From assembly GCF_947494125.1 (NCBI RefSeq), contig NZ_CANLTU010000008.1:62001-126000 (forward strand): a stretch of DNA of 64,000 nt, given 5' to 3'. The notes beneath the pieces are model-generated. The model ran no database searches. It worked only from the letters and a program-made list of their open reading frames with translations, and was not told the DNA's origin. The stretch comes from an uncultured Tenacibaculum sp. Its GTDB lineage: Bacteria > Bacteroidota > Bacteroidia > Flavobacteriales > Flavobacteriaceae. Positions 1 to 7,685 of the stretch are shown in pieces (position 1 is the first letter of the stretch; each line of letters opens with the position of its first letter). A program made the translations under genes and the position numbers.

Positions 1-2
1 TT

Positions 3-80
3 GAGAGAATCCTTTTACGCTTAGTAACAATACAAGTATTATTACTATTGATTTTAATCTTTTCATTTATCTATTTTTAA
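3..80 (+). CDS. C-terminal end of a membrane protein (partial)
   Basis: An open frame enters from the left edge and stops at TAA 78-80. The last 25 residues are strongly hydrophobic (…TIQVLLLLLILIFSFIYF), which fits a C-terminal transmembrane helix. Nothing upstream can be seen, so the family is unknown. It converges on the AraC-type gene, with about 115 bp of AT-rich sequence between them. Confidence 0.35.
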   Translation, partial: ERILLRLVTIQVLLLLILIFSFIYF

Positions 81-195
81 TTAATACAGCAAAGCTCAGA
101 AAAAAGAAATATTTATTAATTAAAAACAAGCCTGTTCATGTCTGGATTTAAGAATTTAAGACACAAACATAATTAACTATTTTATTTTTAGACAA

Positions 196-1311
196 TTACA
201 AATCACTCAAAAACCCTTTAATATATACTGAAGGTGTAATTTTTGCGTGTTTTTTAAACGCCACATAGAAAGAGCTTCTACTTTTAAAACCAGATTCAAG
301 TGAAATTCCTTCAATACTCATCTTGTCATAATTTTCTTGAAGTAGTCTTTTGGAATACTCTATTCTATACGCATTAATGAAGTTATTGAAGTTTTGATTT
401 AAACAGGCATTTATAATTTTAGATAATTTACTAGGGTGCATATCTAGTTCTTCTGCTACATCAATAATAGTAAGATCATTCTTTTTATACAGTTCATTTG
501 TTTTAACTATATTTTTTAGACGATCTATAATCGTATTAGCTTCTACATTGTTAAAAACCTCTTCCTTTTTTAATGTAACAGTCCCACTTTTATTTTCAAT
601 TATACGCTCGTTTTGATAAAGTGATGGCACACTGTCTTGTAACAGACCTTTTATAGCTGCCCAGTATATAAAAATCAGTCCAATAATAGCTCCAACGATG
701 TCTATATACGATTCGTTGATTGCTATTACTGTTGGAAATACAATAAAAAGAGTAATAAAAAAAAACAACGTATAGTGTTTCACCCACTTTAACCTTCGGT
801 ATTCTATAGAAGAGTATTGGTTTTGCAACTCTTTTAAATGCCTATTGGAATGTTTAAACGTTTTAACAACTATTACTATTGCAAACAATATACCTCCTAA
901 AACATAAAGTATATGCCCAATAGAATCTTTAATATACAATTGAGATTTCTCATCAAGAAAAAGTAAAATAATACTTAGTATAATTTCAATGATTCCAGGA
1001 ATTAATAACCAATAAGATATTTTTTTCTTTGGAAGTATCGATACACGTTGCACATAAATATATAGTAGTGGCATCTTTAACCAAATGAAGAGTGTTGTTA
1101 TATTATCTAGAAAGATATTTTTTGAAAAGTAGGGAATTTCTATAAGTATATCAGGTAAAACTTGTATCCCAGTAACTAAGATAAACAACCCCAGAAAAAG
1201 CGCATTGTTCTTTTTTTTAACATCAATGATTATAATTAATAAACCAAACGTAATACCCAAAAACAATTCAAGGATATTTAATACAGTAACGATGTCAAAA
1301 TTTATGTCCAT
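196..1311 (-). CDS. Membrane-anchored AraC-family transcriptional regulator
   Basis: The N-terminal ~230 residues hold about seven hydrophobic segments. The last ~100 residues form an AraC-type double helix-turn-helix (LTIIDVAEELDMHPSKLSKI, then SLESGFKSRSSFYVAFKKHA). This is the common Bacteroidota layout of a membrane sensor fused to an AraC DNA-binding domain. The open frame starts four codons earlier at a TTG, but the ATG at 1311 (MDINFDIV) is the better start. It stands alone and no target is evident. Ligand and regulon are unknown. Confidence 0.85.
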   Translation of the reverse strand: MDINFDIVTVLNILELFLGITFGLLIIIIDVKKKNNALFLGLFILVTGIQVLPDILIEIPYFSKNIFLDNITTLFIWLKMPLLYIYVQRVSILPKKKISYWLLIPGIIEIILSIILLFLDEKSQLYIKDSIGHILYVLGGILFAIVIVVKTFKHSNRHLKELQNQYSSIEYRRLKWVKHYTLFFFITLFIVFPTVIAINESYIDIVGAIIGLIFIYWAAIKGLLQDSVPSLYQNERIIENKSGTVTLKKEEVFNNVEANTIIDRLKNIVKTNELYKKNDLTIIDVAEELDMHPSKLSKIINACLNQNFNNFINAYRIEYSKRLLQENYDKMSIEGISLESGFKSRSSFYVAFKKHAKITPSVYIKGFLSDL

Positions 1312-1533
1312 TCTAATAATCAAAATTACATTTTATTTCTATGTTTTCTGTATTTCTACATCATAATTAGTAGTAGTAAACTCTAATTGAGTTAAAATTA
1401 ATTCATGTCCCTCAGTTAGAGCTTATGTATGTAATCATACCTTTCAAGCAACTAACAAAATTGTAGTCTTAGAGAGGGTTCATGTTCGGAGCTTGGGAAA
1501 TGTAAGAATAAGTATGCTCCTATAAAAACAGAA
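1312..1533. other. Intergenic stretch without recognisable genes
   Basis: About 220 bp of AT-rich DNA lie between the AraC-type gene and the decayed tRNA region. I see no convincing ORF, tRNA or repeat here. It presumably holds the promoter of the AraC-type gene, although no clean TAnnTTTG motif is visible. Confidence 0.4.
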
Positions 1534-1560
1534 AACCTTAATTCGTAGCGAATTAAGGTT
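1534..1560 (-). terminator. Perfect 12-bp hairpin beside the decayed tRNA-Leu
   Basis: AACCTTAATTCG is followed by a TAG loop and its exact complement. The same hairpin in slightly changed form lies beside the intact tRNA-Leu at 7641-7672, at the same side and a similar distance. The two were therefore probably copied together as tRNA plus terminator. No long T-run follows here, so termination may be weak. Confidence 0.5.
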
Positions 1561-1576
1561 ACTATTATAAACCCTG

Positions 1577-1659
1577 TATGGACGGAGAGAATCAAACTCC
1601 CATATCTTTCGGTATTAGACCCTAAGTCTAAACGTTTCTACCTATTCCTCCATATCGAG
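1577..1659 (-). pseudogene. Decayed tRNA-Leu(UAG) copy
   Basis: This aligns end to end with the intact tRNA-Leu at 7686-7767, with roughly 22 substitutions and one extra T. The anticodon stem-loop still pairs (TTAGA, loop CTTAGGG, TCTAA; anticodon TAG) and the T stem pairs with one wobble. The acceptor stem is ruined (5' CTCGATA against 3' CGTCCAT), and the T-loop TTC has become TTT. It is very unlikely to work as a tRNA. The copy lies in the same orientation as the intact gene, 6.1 kb away, and may be the old boundary of an inserted segment. Confidence 0.75.
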
Positions 1660-1678
1660 ATTAAGGCATTCTTCTAAT

Positions 1679-1846
1679 TATGAGCGTTACACAAGTCATA
1701 GAAGAGAGAAAACATTTCTTGTTTATATTGGTAAAACATCTTACGACCATACAAAACAATTTAAAGAATTACATGAAAAGAGTTTTGTTTTGGAACAAGA
1801 TTTATTATACATTAGACAAAAATTAGCTATATTTTTGATGTTATGA
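1679..1846 (+). pseudogene. Possible coding remnant, start lost
   Basis: A frame without an ATG runs from the decayed tRNA to a TGA at 1844-1846. It reads like a real protein end (…TFLVYIGKTSYDHTKQF…, …VLEQDLLYIRQKLAIFLML). I do not recognise the family. It may also be chance in AT-rich DNA. The sequence from 1847 to 2038 holds nothing I can name. Confidence 0.2.
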
Positions 1847-2038
1847 GAAAAATAAATTCTTTATTTAATAAAATTATCCTAGACAAAACAATTTTTAAGT
1901 GCATCTTTCTCAGAAAATTTGTGATGCAATAAATACTCTTCTAAAACTTTTTAGTTATTAAAAAAATTGTTAGCCTTCAAACTCCTAACACATACCTAAA
2001 CACGAAATTAACTCAACAATAATCAATTATTTTAAAAA

Positions 2039-2082
2039 AAAGGAGAAAACCGAAAATCCTATATAAAAGAGTAGGCATTTTA
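2039..2082 (+). repeat. Direct repeat, copy 1, upstream of the small peptide gene
   Basis: The ~44-bp sequence starting GGAGAAAACCGAAAA, with a following ATATAAAAG, recurs at 2303-2346 just after the peptide gene, with about six differences. Here it lies 20 bp before the ATG, so it probably contains the promoter or leader of that gene. Confidence 0.6.
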
Positions 2083-2101
2083 TTTAAAACAGTAAATTTT
2101 T

Positions 2102-2299
2102 ATGAAAAACAAATTTGAAAAATTAGGCACAATTCTAAATAAACAAGCCCAACATGCTATTACGGCTGGGCAAGATTACAATGACCTTCCTGATGGGTCA
2201 AAAACAGATCCAGAAATATGTACAAGAACTGTATGGGGTTTAACTCATGTAGGTATGTTTCCTGTACCTATTAGGAAAATAGAAGGTTATGAATGTTAA
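2102..2299 (+). CDS. Small GG-leader-like peptide (possible secreted or modified peptide precursor)
   Basis: This is a 65-residue protein. Its first 23 residues (MKNKFEKLGTILNKQAQ… ending TAG) resemble the Bacteroidota double-glycine leader pattern L-G-x-x-L-x-K-x-x-Q…GG, but the cleavage pair here would be Ala22-Gly23. The remaining 42 residues contain two Cys and several Thr and Pro. A related leader is seen in the peptide at 50818-51000. No peptidase-containing ABC transporter or modification enzyme is nearby, so export would depend on genes elsewhere. The function is unproven, and the gene may be decaying like its surroundings. Confidence 0.5.
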   Translation: MKNKFEKLGTILNKQAQHAITAGQDYNDLPDGSKTDPEICTRTVWGLTHVGMFPVPIRKIEGYEC

Positions 2300-2302
2300 A
2301 CT

Positions 2303-2346
2303 GAGTGGAGAAAACCGAAAACCATATATAAAAGCGAATACTTTTA
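2303..2346 (+). repeat. Direct repeat, copy 2, downstream of the small peptide gene
   Basis: This is the second copy of the 2039-2082 repeat. It is followed only by an 18-codon ORF (ATG at 2348) and a CCCC-gtttat-GGGG hairpin near 2371-2384. The layout suggests a tandem duplication of a leader plus peptide unit in which the second gene has been lost. Confidence 0.5.
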
Positions 2347-2532
2347 TATGAAATTAATAAATATAAATACCCCGTTTATGGGGCATTTATATATACAAAC
2401 CTGAGATTCGTGTTTTGTTTTTATCAGTAGCATGTAAATTTATCTAGATTAGTAGTTAACAACTAAAAAAACACTTAACCTCTCCTATTAATACCTCTCT
2501 AAAAACAAAAAAACTATTGAGAAATTATTTTT

Positions 2533-2540
2533 TACTTTTG
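2533..2540 (+). promoter_or_regulatory. Bacteroidota -7 motif for the LytTR gene
   Basis: TACTTTTG matches TAnnTTTG and lies 29 bp before the ATG. No good -33 TTTG is seen at 19-21 bp. Confidence 0.45.
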
Positions 2541-2568
2541 AATTCGACAAAAAAAGAGCTTCTAATTC

Positions 2569-3405
2569 ATGAGTACCAAACAGCCAACCAAGAATACAAT
2601 AAAAACAGTATGGCATACATTTATTAGTAATTCAGCATGGCCTTGGTTTCAGAAAGTAATTGTGTTAATGATTTTCTCTTTAGTGATAAATCATTTAGCA
2701 ACGCGCGAAAGTTTTCCTGGTAGCGAATCGTATAGATTCCCCACAGAAGGTTTTTGGGCATCTATAGTTTTATGTATTCTTATTGAAATTATAGCAAATC
2801 TTAATTTTAAATATTACCAGAAAAAGCATTTCTCTAAAAAGGTAGAAATGAACACTATTGTATGGTTTATGGCTTCTACCCTGGGGTATATTACAATTAT
2901 GTATATCCCTGTAAATTTTATTTTAGCGATAATTGCTGGTGGACAGGTAGAGTTTTATTACTTACTAATTGGTTTGCTAATTACCTTATTATTGAGTTTT
3001 ATTCTTATCGCTTTATTGTATGCAAAAGGCATCCATAAGTTATACAAGGCAACTATAAAAGATGCTAAAATTACTATTGAAAGCGGTGCGAGAATGACAA
3101 AGCTTGCCTATGAAAATATTGCGTGCTTTTACAGCAAAAACAAAATTGTGTATACAGTTCAAAATGATGGTACAACAATTACCACCGATTTTACATTGAA
3201 TGAACTCGAGGAAAAAATAAACGATCAATTATTTTTTAGAGCCAATCGGCAAATTATCATTCACAAAGATGCAGTAGACCAAATTGAAAAGATTGAAAAT
3301 GGCAAGTTGCGTATTCAGTTAAAAGCATTCATTATTAACGATACAATTGCTGAGATCAACATTAGTCGTTACAAGCGAAAAGCATTTATCAATTGGTTTC
3401 AATAA
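2569..3405 (+). CDS. Membrane-bound LytTR-family transcriptional regulator
   Basis: The N-terminal ~165 residues have about four transmembrane segments. The C-terminal ~100 residues match a LytTR DNA-binding domain (…IACFYSKNKIVYTVQNDGTT…, …FFRANRQIIIHKDAVDQI…, ending in ISRYKRKAFINWF). This is the usual Bacteroidota 4TM-LytTR layout, without a response-regulator receiver domain. The next gene encodes a CPBP membrane protease, and two direct repeats that look like LytTR sites lie between them. This regulator probably controls that gene. Confidence 0.88.
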   Translation: MSTKQPTKNTIKTVWHTFISNSAWPWFQKVIVLMIFSLVINHLATRESFPGSESYRFPTEGFWASIVLCILIEIIANLNFKYYQKKHFSKKVEMNTIVWFMASTLGYITIMYIPVNFILAIIAGGQVEFYYLLIGLLITLLLSFILIALLYAKGIHKLYKATIKDAKITIESGARMTKLAYENIACFYSKNKIVYTVQNDGTTITTDFTLNELEEKINDQLFFRANRQIIIHKDAVDQIEKIENGKLRIQLKAFIINDTIAEINISRYKRKAFINWFQ

Positions 3406-3422
3406 AAGAGCTTAAAAACTAC

Positions 3423-3456
3423 CGACTATTCAGTTATAAATTTACGACCATTCAGT
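3423..3456 (+). promoter_or_regulatory. Probable LytTR operator: two 12-bp direct repeats 22 bp apart
   Basis: CGACTATTCAGT at 3423-3434 and CGACCATTCAGT at 3445-3456 differ at one base. Their starts are 22 bp apart, about two helical turns, so both face the same side of the DNA. LytTR proteins typically bind paired direct repeats. The site is 18 bp after the regulator gene and 74 bp before the CPBP start, where an activator of the latter would bind. Confidence 0.6.
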
Positions 3457-3529
3457 AAAAACATACGTATTTAAAGGCCTTTTCAGAAAATTTGTTCATT
3501 ATTTCGTTTAGAATTTAAAATAAAAAATA

Positions 3530-4192
3530 ATGAACAAGATTACTTTAAAACAAACATTAATTCCAATAATTACCATTGCAATCATCTGCTTTTTATGGTT
3601 TGGACCCATTCGTATAAGTTATATAGAAAACATTATTATTTCTATTATAATCATTATAGCGAATTATATAGAATACAAAGGAAAACCATTTTTGGCACTT
3701 GGATTTCAACGTGAAAAATTCACCTTCAAAAACATTTTCGTACTCGCTCCATTAGTTGCACTAGGACTCTTTGTTATATATGTTTTTGTATTGGTTCCTG
3801 GAATTACAAAACTCACAGGAGCACCGATAGATTATTCTAATTTTGATCAATTAAAAGGAAATCTTCCAGCCTGTTTAGTTGGGCTATTAATTGTTTGGGC
3901 ATCTGCGGGGTTTGGAGAAGAAATTATCTTTCGCGGTTATTTTATGAAACAATTTGTAAAATTCTTTGGAGAAAGCAAAGTTAGCATTGTACTTAATATT
4001 GTATTACTTGCTTGTTTTTTTGGATTCATGCATCGTTACCAAGGAATTACAGGGCAATTGGTTACAGGAATTGTCGGAGCACTCTTAGCCCTAATATTCT
4101 ACTTACGTAAATACGATTTGTGGTTTGTTATTGCGGTACACGGTTTTTTTGACACCATTGCTTTAATTTGTATTTACTTTGGCTTAGCCTAA
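3530..4192 (+). CDS. CPBP-family intramembrane metalloprotease (CAAX/Abi type)
   Basis: This is a 220-residue protein with about six or seven transmembrane segments. It carries the CPBP motifs: EEIIFRGYF (EExxxR) near residue 127, FGFMH (FxxxH) near 162 and HGFFD near 203. The family includes prenyl-protein proteases and bacteriocin self-immunity proteins. The substrate here is unknown. It follows the LytTR gene by 124 bp, with a likely LytTR operator between, so expression is probably under that regulator. Confidence 0.85.
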   Translation: MNKITLKQTLIPIITIAIICFLWFGPIRISYIENIIISIIIIIANYIEYKGKPFLALGFQREKFTFKNIFVLAPLVALGLFVIYVFVLVPGITKLTGAPIDYSNFDQLKGNLPACLVGLLIVWASAGFGEEIIFRGYFMKQFVKFFGESKVSIVLNIVLLACFFGFMHRYQGITGQLVTGIVGALLALIFYLRKYDLWFVIAVHGFFDTIALICIYFGLA

Positions 4193-4425
4193 CCACAAGG
4201 AATACGACTTACTCTTTGAATTCACCTACTAAAACAAGCTTTTATATACTCTGTTTTATTATAAAGGTAAAACTATAGTTCTGTTTCATGGGTTTTAAGA
4301 TTTAAACAAAATTGCGCTGCTAAATCCGGCTCAAAAAATAATTGAATTAATTACTGTTACTGTGTTTTGTGCCTTAAACAACAAAGAACTCTGGTAAAAA
4401 AAGGCTAAAATGCTGTTGAAACTGT

Positions 4426-4604
4426 CAGCGAGCTTCGCTGGTTAAATAAATTTAAAACAGAACCATCAGCGAACTTCGCTGACACAATAAATAGCTAACG
4501 AAACCATCAGCGAGCTTCGCTGATGAAATAAATAGTTAACAAAACCGTCAGCGAAGCTCGCTGATGGTTTCAACAATAAACAGAAGCTTCAGCGAAGTTC
4601 GCTG
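4426..4604. repeat. Array of five hairpin repeats, exact 41-bp period (array 1)
   Basis: Palindromes of the form CAGCGAnnTTCGCTG or its reverse start at 4426, 4467, 4508, 4549 and 4590, exactly 41 bp apart. The 26-bp spacers are related (AATAAATAGCTAAC-like). The first three have loop GCT/ACT and the last two AGC/AGT, so the orientation flips inside the array. Outer arms also pair, for example AAGCTTC with GAAGCTT around the fifth. A homologous array in the opposite orientation is at 45000-45178. In the 730-bp gap 4193-4923 the flanks hold no gene. An ACAACAAAGAACT-type sequence near 4380 recurs near 5484. Confidence 0.9.
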
Positions 4605-4750
4605 AAGCTTTCGTTTTTATGCAATAGGCTTAACGAGCTTTTAGGAAGCTATTGTACCAGTAAAGCCCCATCGACAAACTCCGTTATATGGAAAACACCT
4701 AAGAAAACCACCTTTGTAGCCTCAAAACATAGATAGAACTAGCTAATTAT

Positions 4751-4923
4751 AGAAAAACCTTACTTTAATCACGGGTTTTCTTAAAATTATATTTTTAAAA
4801 ATAGTACTTTCGAAAATTGTATATCGATATACAAATACAATGATTACAAACCTATATAAGGTGTATAATAATACCTTTTATATATATAAACGAGTTAGCT
4901 ACAATAAGTAAAAAACGAAATAA
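4751..4923 (+). repeat. Duplicated leader, copy 1 (before first GNAT gene)
   Basis: About 173 bp starting AAAAACCTTACTTTAATCAC recur before the next GNAT gene at 5649-5835. A degenerate -7 motif, TACTTTCG, is at 4805-4812, so the transcript would carry a ~105-nt conserved leader. The start codon follows directly. Confidence 0.75.
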
Positions 4924-5457
4924 ATGACAATTCAAATAGACTCAAATTTAGAATTAAGGCTATTAAAGTTATCGGATTCTACTGATATTTTTAATACAAT
5001 TAATAGTCAGAGAGAATATTTAGGAAAATGGCTACCATTTGTTGCATTTACCCACGAACTCAAAGACACTGAAAATTTTGTCAATTCAGTTGTGAATTTA
5101 CCTGAAGAAAAATTTGAATACACTTTCACTATTAGAAAACAAAATCAATTTGTTGGTTTGATAGGGTTAAAAGATTCTGACAAAACAAACAGAATAACTG
5201 AAATTGGATATTGGCTCTCAGAAAAATATCAAAAACAAGGAATTATAACAAAATCAGTTGAGAAGCTTTGTGATTTTGCCTTTAATGAACAAGGGTTTAA
5301 TAGAATAGAAATAAAATGTGCAGTAAAGAATAAATCAAGCTCAAATATCCCTAAAAAACTTGGATTTAAGTTTGAGGGAATTGAACGTGATGGAGAACTA
5401 TTATCCGAAAACATATACACTGATTTAGAAGTTTATAGTAAATTGAAAAGTGATTAA
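4924..5457 (+). CDS. GNAT acetyltransferase, RimJ/RimL-like
   Basis: The 177 residues span a full GNAT domain of the ribosomal-protein N-acetyltransferase type: N-terminal LELRLLKLSD, central ITEIGYWLSEKYQKQGIITK (acetyl-CoA loop QKQGI) and C-terminal NIPKKLGFKFEG. It would transfer acetyl from acetyl-CoA to an amine; the substrate is unknown. It is preceded by the duplicated leader and followed 93 bp later by a copy of the ~50-bp element, the same context as the next GNAT gene. That suggests a mobile single-gene unit. Confidence 0.88.
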   Translation: MTIQIDSNLELRLLKLSDSTDIFNTINSQREYLGKWLPFVAFTHELKDTENFVNSVVNLPEEKFEYTFTIRKQNQFVGLIGLKDSDKTNRITEIGYWLSEKYQKQGIITKSVEKLCDFAFNEQGFNRIEIKCAVKNKSSSNIPKKLGFKFEGIERDGELLSENIYTDLEVYSKLKSD

Positions 5458-5550
5458 TGTCTGAATTGAATAAAAATACAGTAGCCAACAAAGAACTGTG
5501 GTAAAAAACAAGTAAAACTCACTTAATTTCTCGTCAATATACTTCTATAA

Positions 5551-5606
5551 GTTTCCCCGCTCCCGCTAGTCTCTTACTAGTAGTTAATAGCATTGCCTTT
5601 TAACTA
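5551..5606 (+). repeat. ~50-bp 3'-end element, copy A
   Basis: This contains CCCGCTAGTCTCTTACTAGT followed by an AATAGCATTGC block and a TTTTAACTAAA-like end. It is one of nine copies in the window. It lies downstream of, and in the same orientation as, the RimL-like gene. In the rest of the 5458-5835 gap I see only the AACAAAGAACT-type boundary near 5487 and the second leader. Confidence 0.85.
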
Positions 5607-5648
5607 AATTTCAAAAAAAAAACGTTTCTATTCTTATTAAAATATTAT

Positions 5649-5835
5649 GGAAAAACCTTACTTTAATCACGGGTTTTCTTAAAATTATATTTTTTTAAAA
5701 TAGTACTTTTGAGAATTACATAATCATATACAAATACAACCATTACAAACCTGCATAAGGTGTACAACAGTACTTTTTATACATATATAAGCAAGTTGTA
5801 AGTAATTTGAATGGAAAAATAAACAAGACCAATTT
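5649..5835 (+). repeat. Duplicated leader, copy 2 (before second GNAT gene)
   Basis: This is homologous to 4751-4923 over its whole length. The -7 motif TACTTTTG is intact at 5704-5711. An ATG at 5811 opens only a three-codon frame (M-E-K-stop), so the downstream gene must start at the GTG at 5836. The transcript leader would be about 120 nt. Confidence 0.75.
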
Positions 5836-6702
5836 GTGAAAATAAATTTAGAACAATTAGAATTAAAAAAGCTTAGCAGGGATGGCCTAAGAACTTTGGT
5901 CAAATGGGCAAAAAAAGAAGGATGGAATCCTGGCAAAAACGACTTTGATGTATTTTGGAAAACCGACCAAGATGGATATTATGGATTTTATCTCAAAAAT
6001 GAATTAATTGCCGGAGGAGCTATCGTTTCTTATAATCAAGTTTTCGGATTTATGGGATTATTCATTGTAAACCCAGAATTTAGAGGATTAGGTATTGGAA
6101 AAAAGCTGTGGTATTTAAGAAGAGAGCTCTTACTAAAAAGACTAAAAAACGGAGCAACTATTGGTATGGACGGTGTGGTTGAAATGCAAGACTTTTATGA
6201 AAAAGGAGGCTTTAAAATTGCATATAGAGAAGAAAGATATAAAGGTATTGGGAAAGAAGTAACAGTAAGCAGCGCTATTGCTAAAATAGAAATAGAAGAT
6301 TTTGAAAAATTAGCTGATTACGACTTGCTTTGTTTTGGATATGAGCGAAAGATTTTTTTAAAAAACTGGATAGCAATTCCAAATAGCAAATGCTTCAAAT
6401 ACACAGAAGGTAAAAACCTTAGAGGTTATGCGGTTATTCGTAAAGTTGATTCTGGATTTAAAATAGGACCTTTATTTGCAGATCGTTATGAAGTTGCCGA
6501 AGAGTTATACAAAGCTTGTCTAAACTCAGCAGTAGGAGAAAATGTGTATCTAGATATTCCAGTCATAAATAAAGACGCCGTTAATCTAATGAAAAAATAT
6601 AATACTGAATATGCTTTTGAATGCGCTAGGATGTACTATGGAGACTTTCCTAAAATAGCTGTCGATAAAGTATTTGGAATCACAACATTTGAGTTAGGGT
6701 AA
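5836..6702 (+). CDS. GNAT acetyltransferase with C-terminal second GNAT-like domain
   Basis: Residues 1-140 form a GNAT domain (GLFIVNPEFRGLGIGKKLW; acetyl-CoA loop RGLGIG). Residues ~150-288 resemble the Acetyltransf_18 domain found after GNAT in YitH/HolE-like proteins (…LFADRYEVAEELYKACL…, …MKKYNTEYAFECARMYYGD). The substrate is unknown. The start is GTG, since the only nearby in-frame ATG is absent. It shares its leader with the gene at 4924 and is followed by an element copy. The stop lies in GGGTAAAACGGGGTACAAC, just before the conserved 3' boundary. Confidence 0.85.
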   Translation: MKINLEQLELKKLSRDGLRTLVKWAKKEGWNPGKNDFDVFWKTDQDGYYGFYLKNELIAGGAIVSYNQVFGFMGLFIVNPEFRGLGIGKKLWYLRRELLLKRLKNGATIGMDGVVEMQDFYEKGGFKIAYREERYKGIGKEVTVSSAIAKIEIEDFEKLADYDLLCFGYERKIFLKNWIAIPNSKCFKYTEGKNLRGYAVIRKVDSGFKIGPLFADRYEVAEELYKACLNSAVGENVYLDIPVINKDAVNLMKKYNTEYAFECARMYYGDFPKIAVDKVFGITTFELG

Positions 6703-6730
6703 AACGGGGTACAACAAATGGCTATAAATA

Positions 6731-6787
6731 ATTGCTTGCTCCCGTTAGTCTCTAACAAGTGGTCAATAGCATTGCTTTTTAATTAAC
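6731..6787 (+). repeat. ~50-bp 3'-end element, copy B
   Basis: This contains CCCGTTAGTCTCTAACAAGT, then GGTCAATAGCATTGC and TTTTTAATTAA. It lies 28 bp after the GNAT stop in the same orientation. In this copy the hairpin is GTTAG-tct-CTAAC. Confidence 0.85.
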
Positions 6788-6883
6788 TTACAATTCACAA
6801 CATCAATTCTACAATTGACTACATCTCTTTTTTTTTAGAATTATTTCATGTTTAATATTGATTTTTAAATTCAAATAACTAAA

Positions 6884-7588
6884 ATGAAATTATTCACAGC
6901 ATATCTATTATTAAGCATCTGCTCCATATCATTCGGACAAAAGGCAAAAGACAGTAATTTACCAATAATAGAAGAACAAGATTATTGGGATAAAGCGTAC
7001 AATAGCACAACAAAAGAAAGATTTATTCCTGTGGAACTTTTTACAGGAGCAAAATGGAATGGAAAACATGAATTAAGCCTAAAGGAGGTTTCAACCACTG
7101 CCACTTCCTGTCACCCTATAACAGGAAAAAGATGTACTAACTATAATATTACGGGACCTTTCAAAACAGAAAAGAACGACACAAAAATTAAATGGGCAGG
7201 CAATAAAATCCCCTATTATCGAAGAACATATAGTACCAAACGAGGTGGGGATGTAGAATCTCTTTTTACCATTAATAATTCAAAAGATGGACTGGTGAGA
7301 ATTTATGACAAGCGAAAACTGTGGGGTGCCAGAACCTATGATGGATTAGGAAGTAAATTTCCACTTGGTTACTGGAAGCAAGGTGAAGTTCGTACCTATC
7401 CCTCACGCAGACCAACAAGAATAGAAATCATAGAACTTGACGGGCCTAATCATTGCCTTACTTTCCGATGGGTAGTTGGACTAGGTAAAAAAAGAAATCA
7501 AGATAATATTTATACTTTTTGTCCAAATCGTGGCTTTACAAGTTTTCGCCACAACAACGAACATACTGATTATCCTCGCTACCACTAG
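6884..7588 (+). CDS. Secreted protein of unknown function
   Basis: The 234 residues begin with a Sec signal peptide (MKLFTAYLLLSICSISFGQ, cleavage after the Gly-Gln region). The mature part is rich in Lys, Arg, Tyr and Trp, has four Cys (two near …CHPITGKRC…, two in the last 50 residues) and no domain I recognise. The last codons and the TAG stop lie inside an element copy (TAC CAC TAG). The native C-terminus may therefore have been replaced at the element junction. I infer no function. Confidence 0.7.
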   Translation: MKLFTAYLLLSICSISFGQKAKDSNLPIIEEQDYWDKAYNSTTKERFIPVELFTGAKWNGKHELSLKEVSTTATSCHPITGKRCTNYNITGPFKTEKNDTKIKWAGNKIPYYRRTYSTKRGGDVESLFTINNSKDGLVRIYDKRKLWGARTYDGLGSKFPLGYWKQGEVRTYPSRRPTRIEIIELDGPNHCLTFRWVVGLGKKRNQDNIYTFCPNRGFTSFRHNNEHTDYPRYH

Positions 7589-7628
7589 TATCTAACTAGT
7601 GGTCAACAGCATTACTTTTATACTAAAT
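7572..7628 (+). repeat. ~50-bp 3'-end element, copy C, overlapping the gene end
   Basis: The core is CCACTAGTATCTAACTAGTGG, then TCAACAGCATTAC and a TATACTAAA end. It supplies the stop codon of the gene at 6884-7588. It is followed at once by the tRNA-Leu terminator. Confidence 0.8.
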
Positions 7629-7640
7629 TGTAAAAAACAA

Positions 7641-7672
7641 AAAACCTTAACTCGTTACGAATTAAGGTTTTT
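7641..7672 (-). terminator. Terminator of tRNA-Leu
   Basis: The hairpin AAAACCTTAA…TTAAGGTTTT lies 14 bp beyond the tRNA 3' end, with a T-run on the minus strand. It could also serve the converging + strand gene. It is the counterpart of the hairpin at 1534-1560. Confidence 0.7.
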
Positions 7673-7685
7673 CTTATAAACTTTG

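Noticed and set aside
2434..2476. Further copy of the ~50-bp element
   Set aside because: TCTAGATTAGTAGTTAACA resembles part of the consensus, but the GC-rich left block and the AGCATTGC block are missing; it may be chance.
4426..4604. CRISPR array
   Set aside because: The period is regular, but the 26-bp intervals are related to each other, repeat orientation flips, only five units exist and no cas gene is present. The same holds for 45000-45178.
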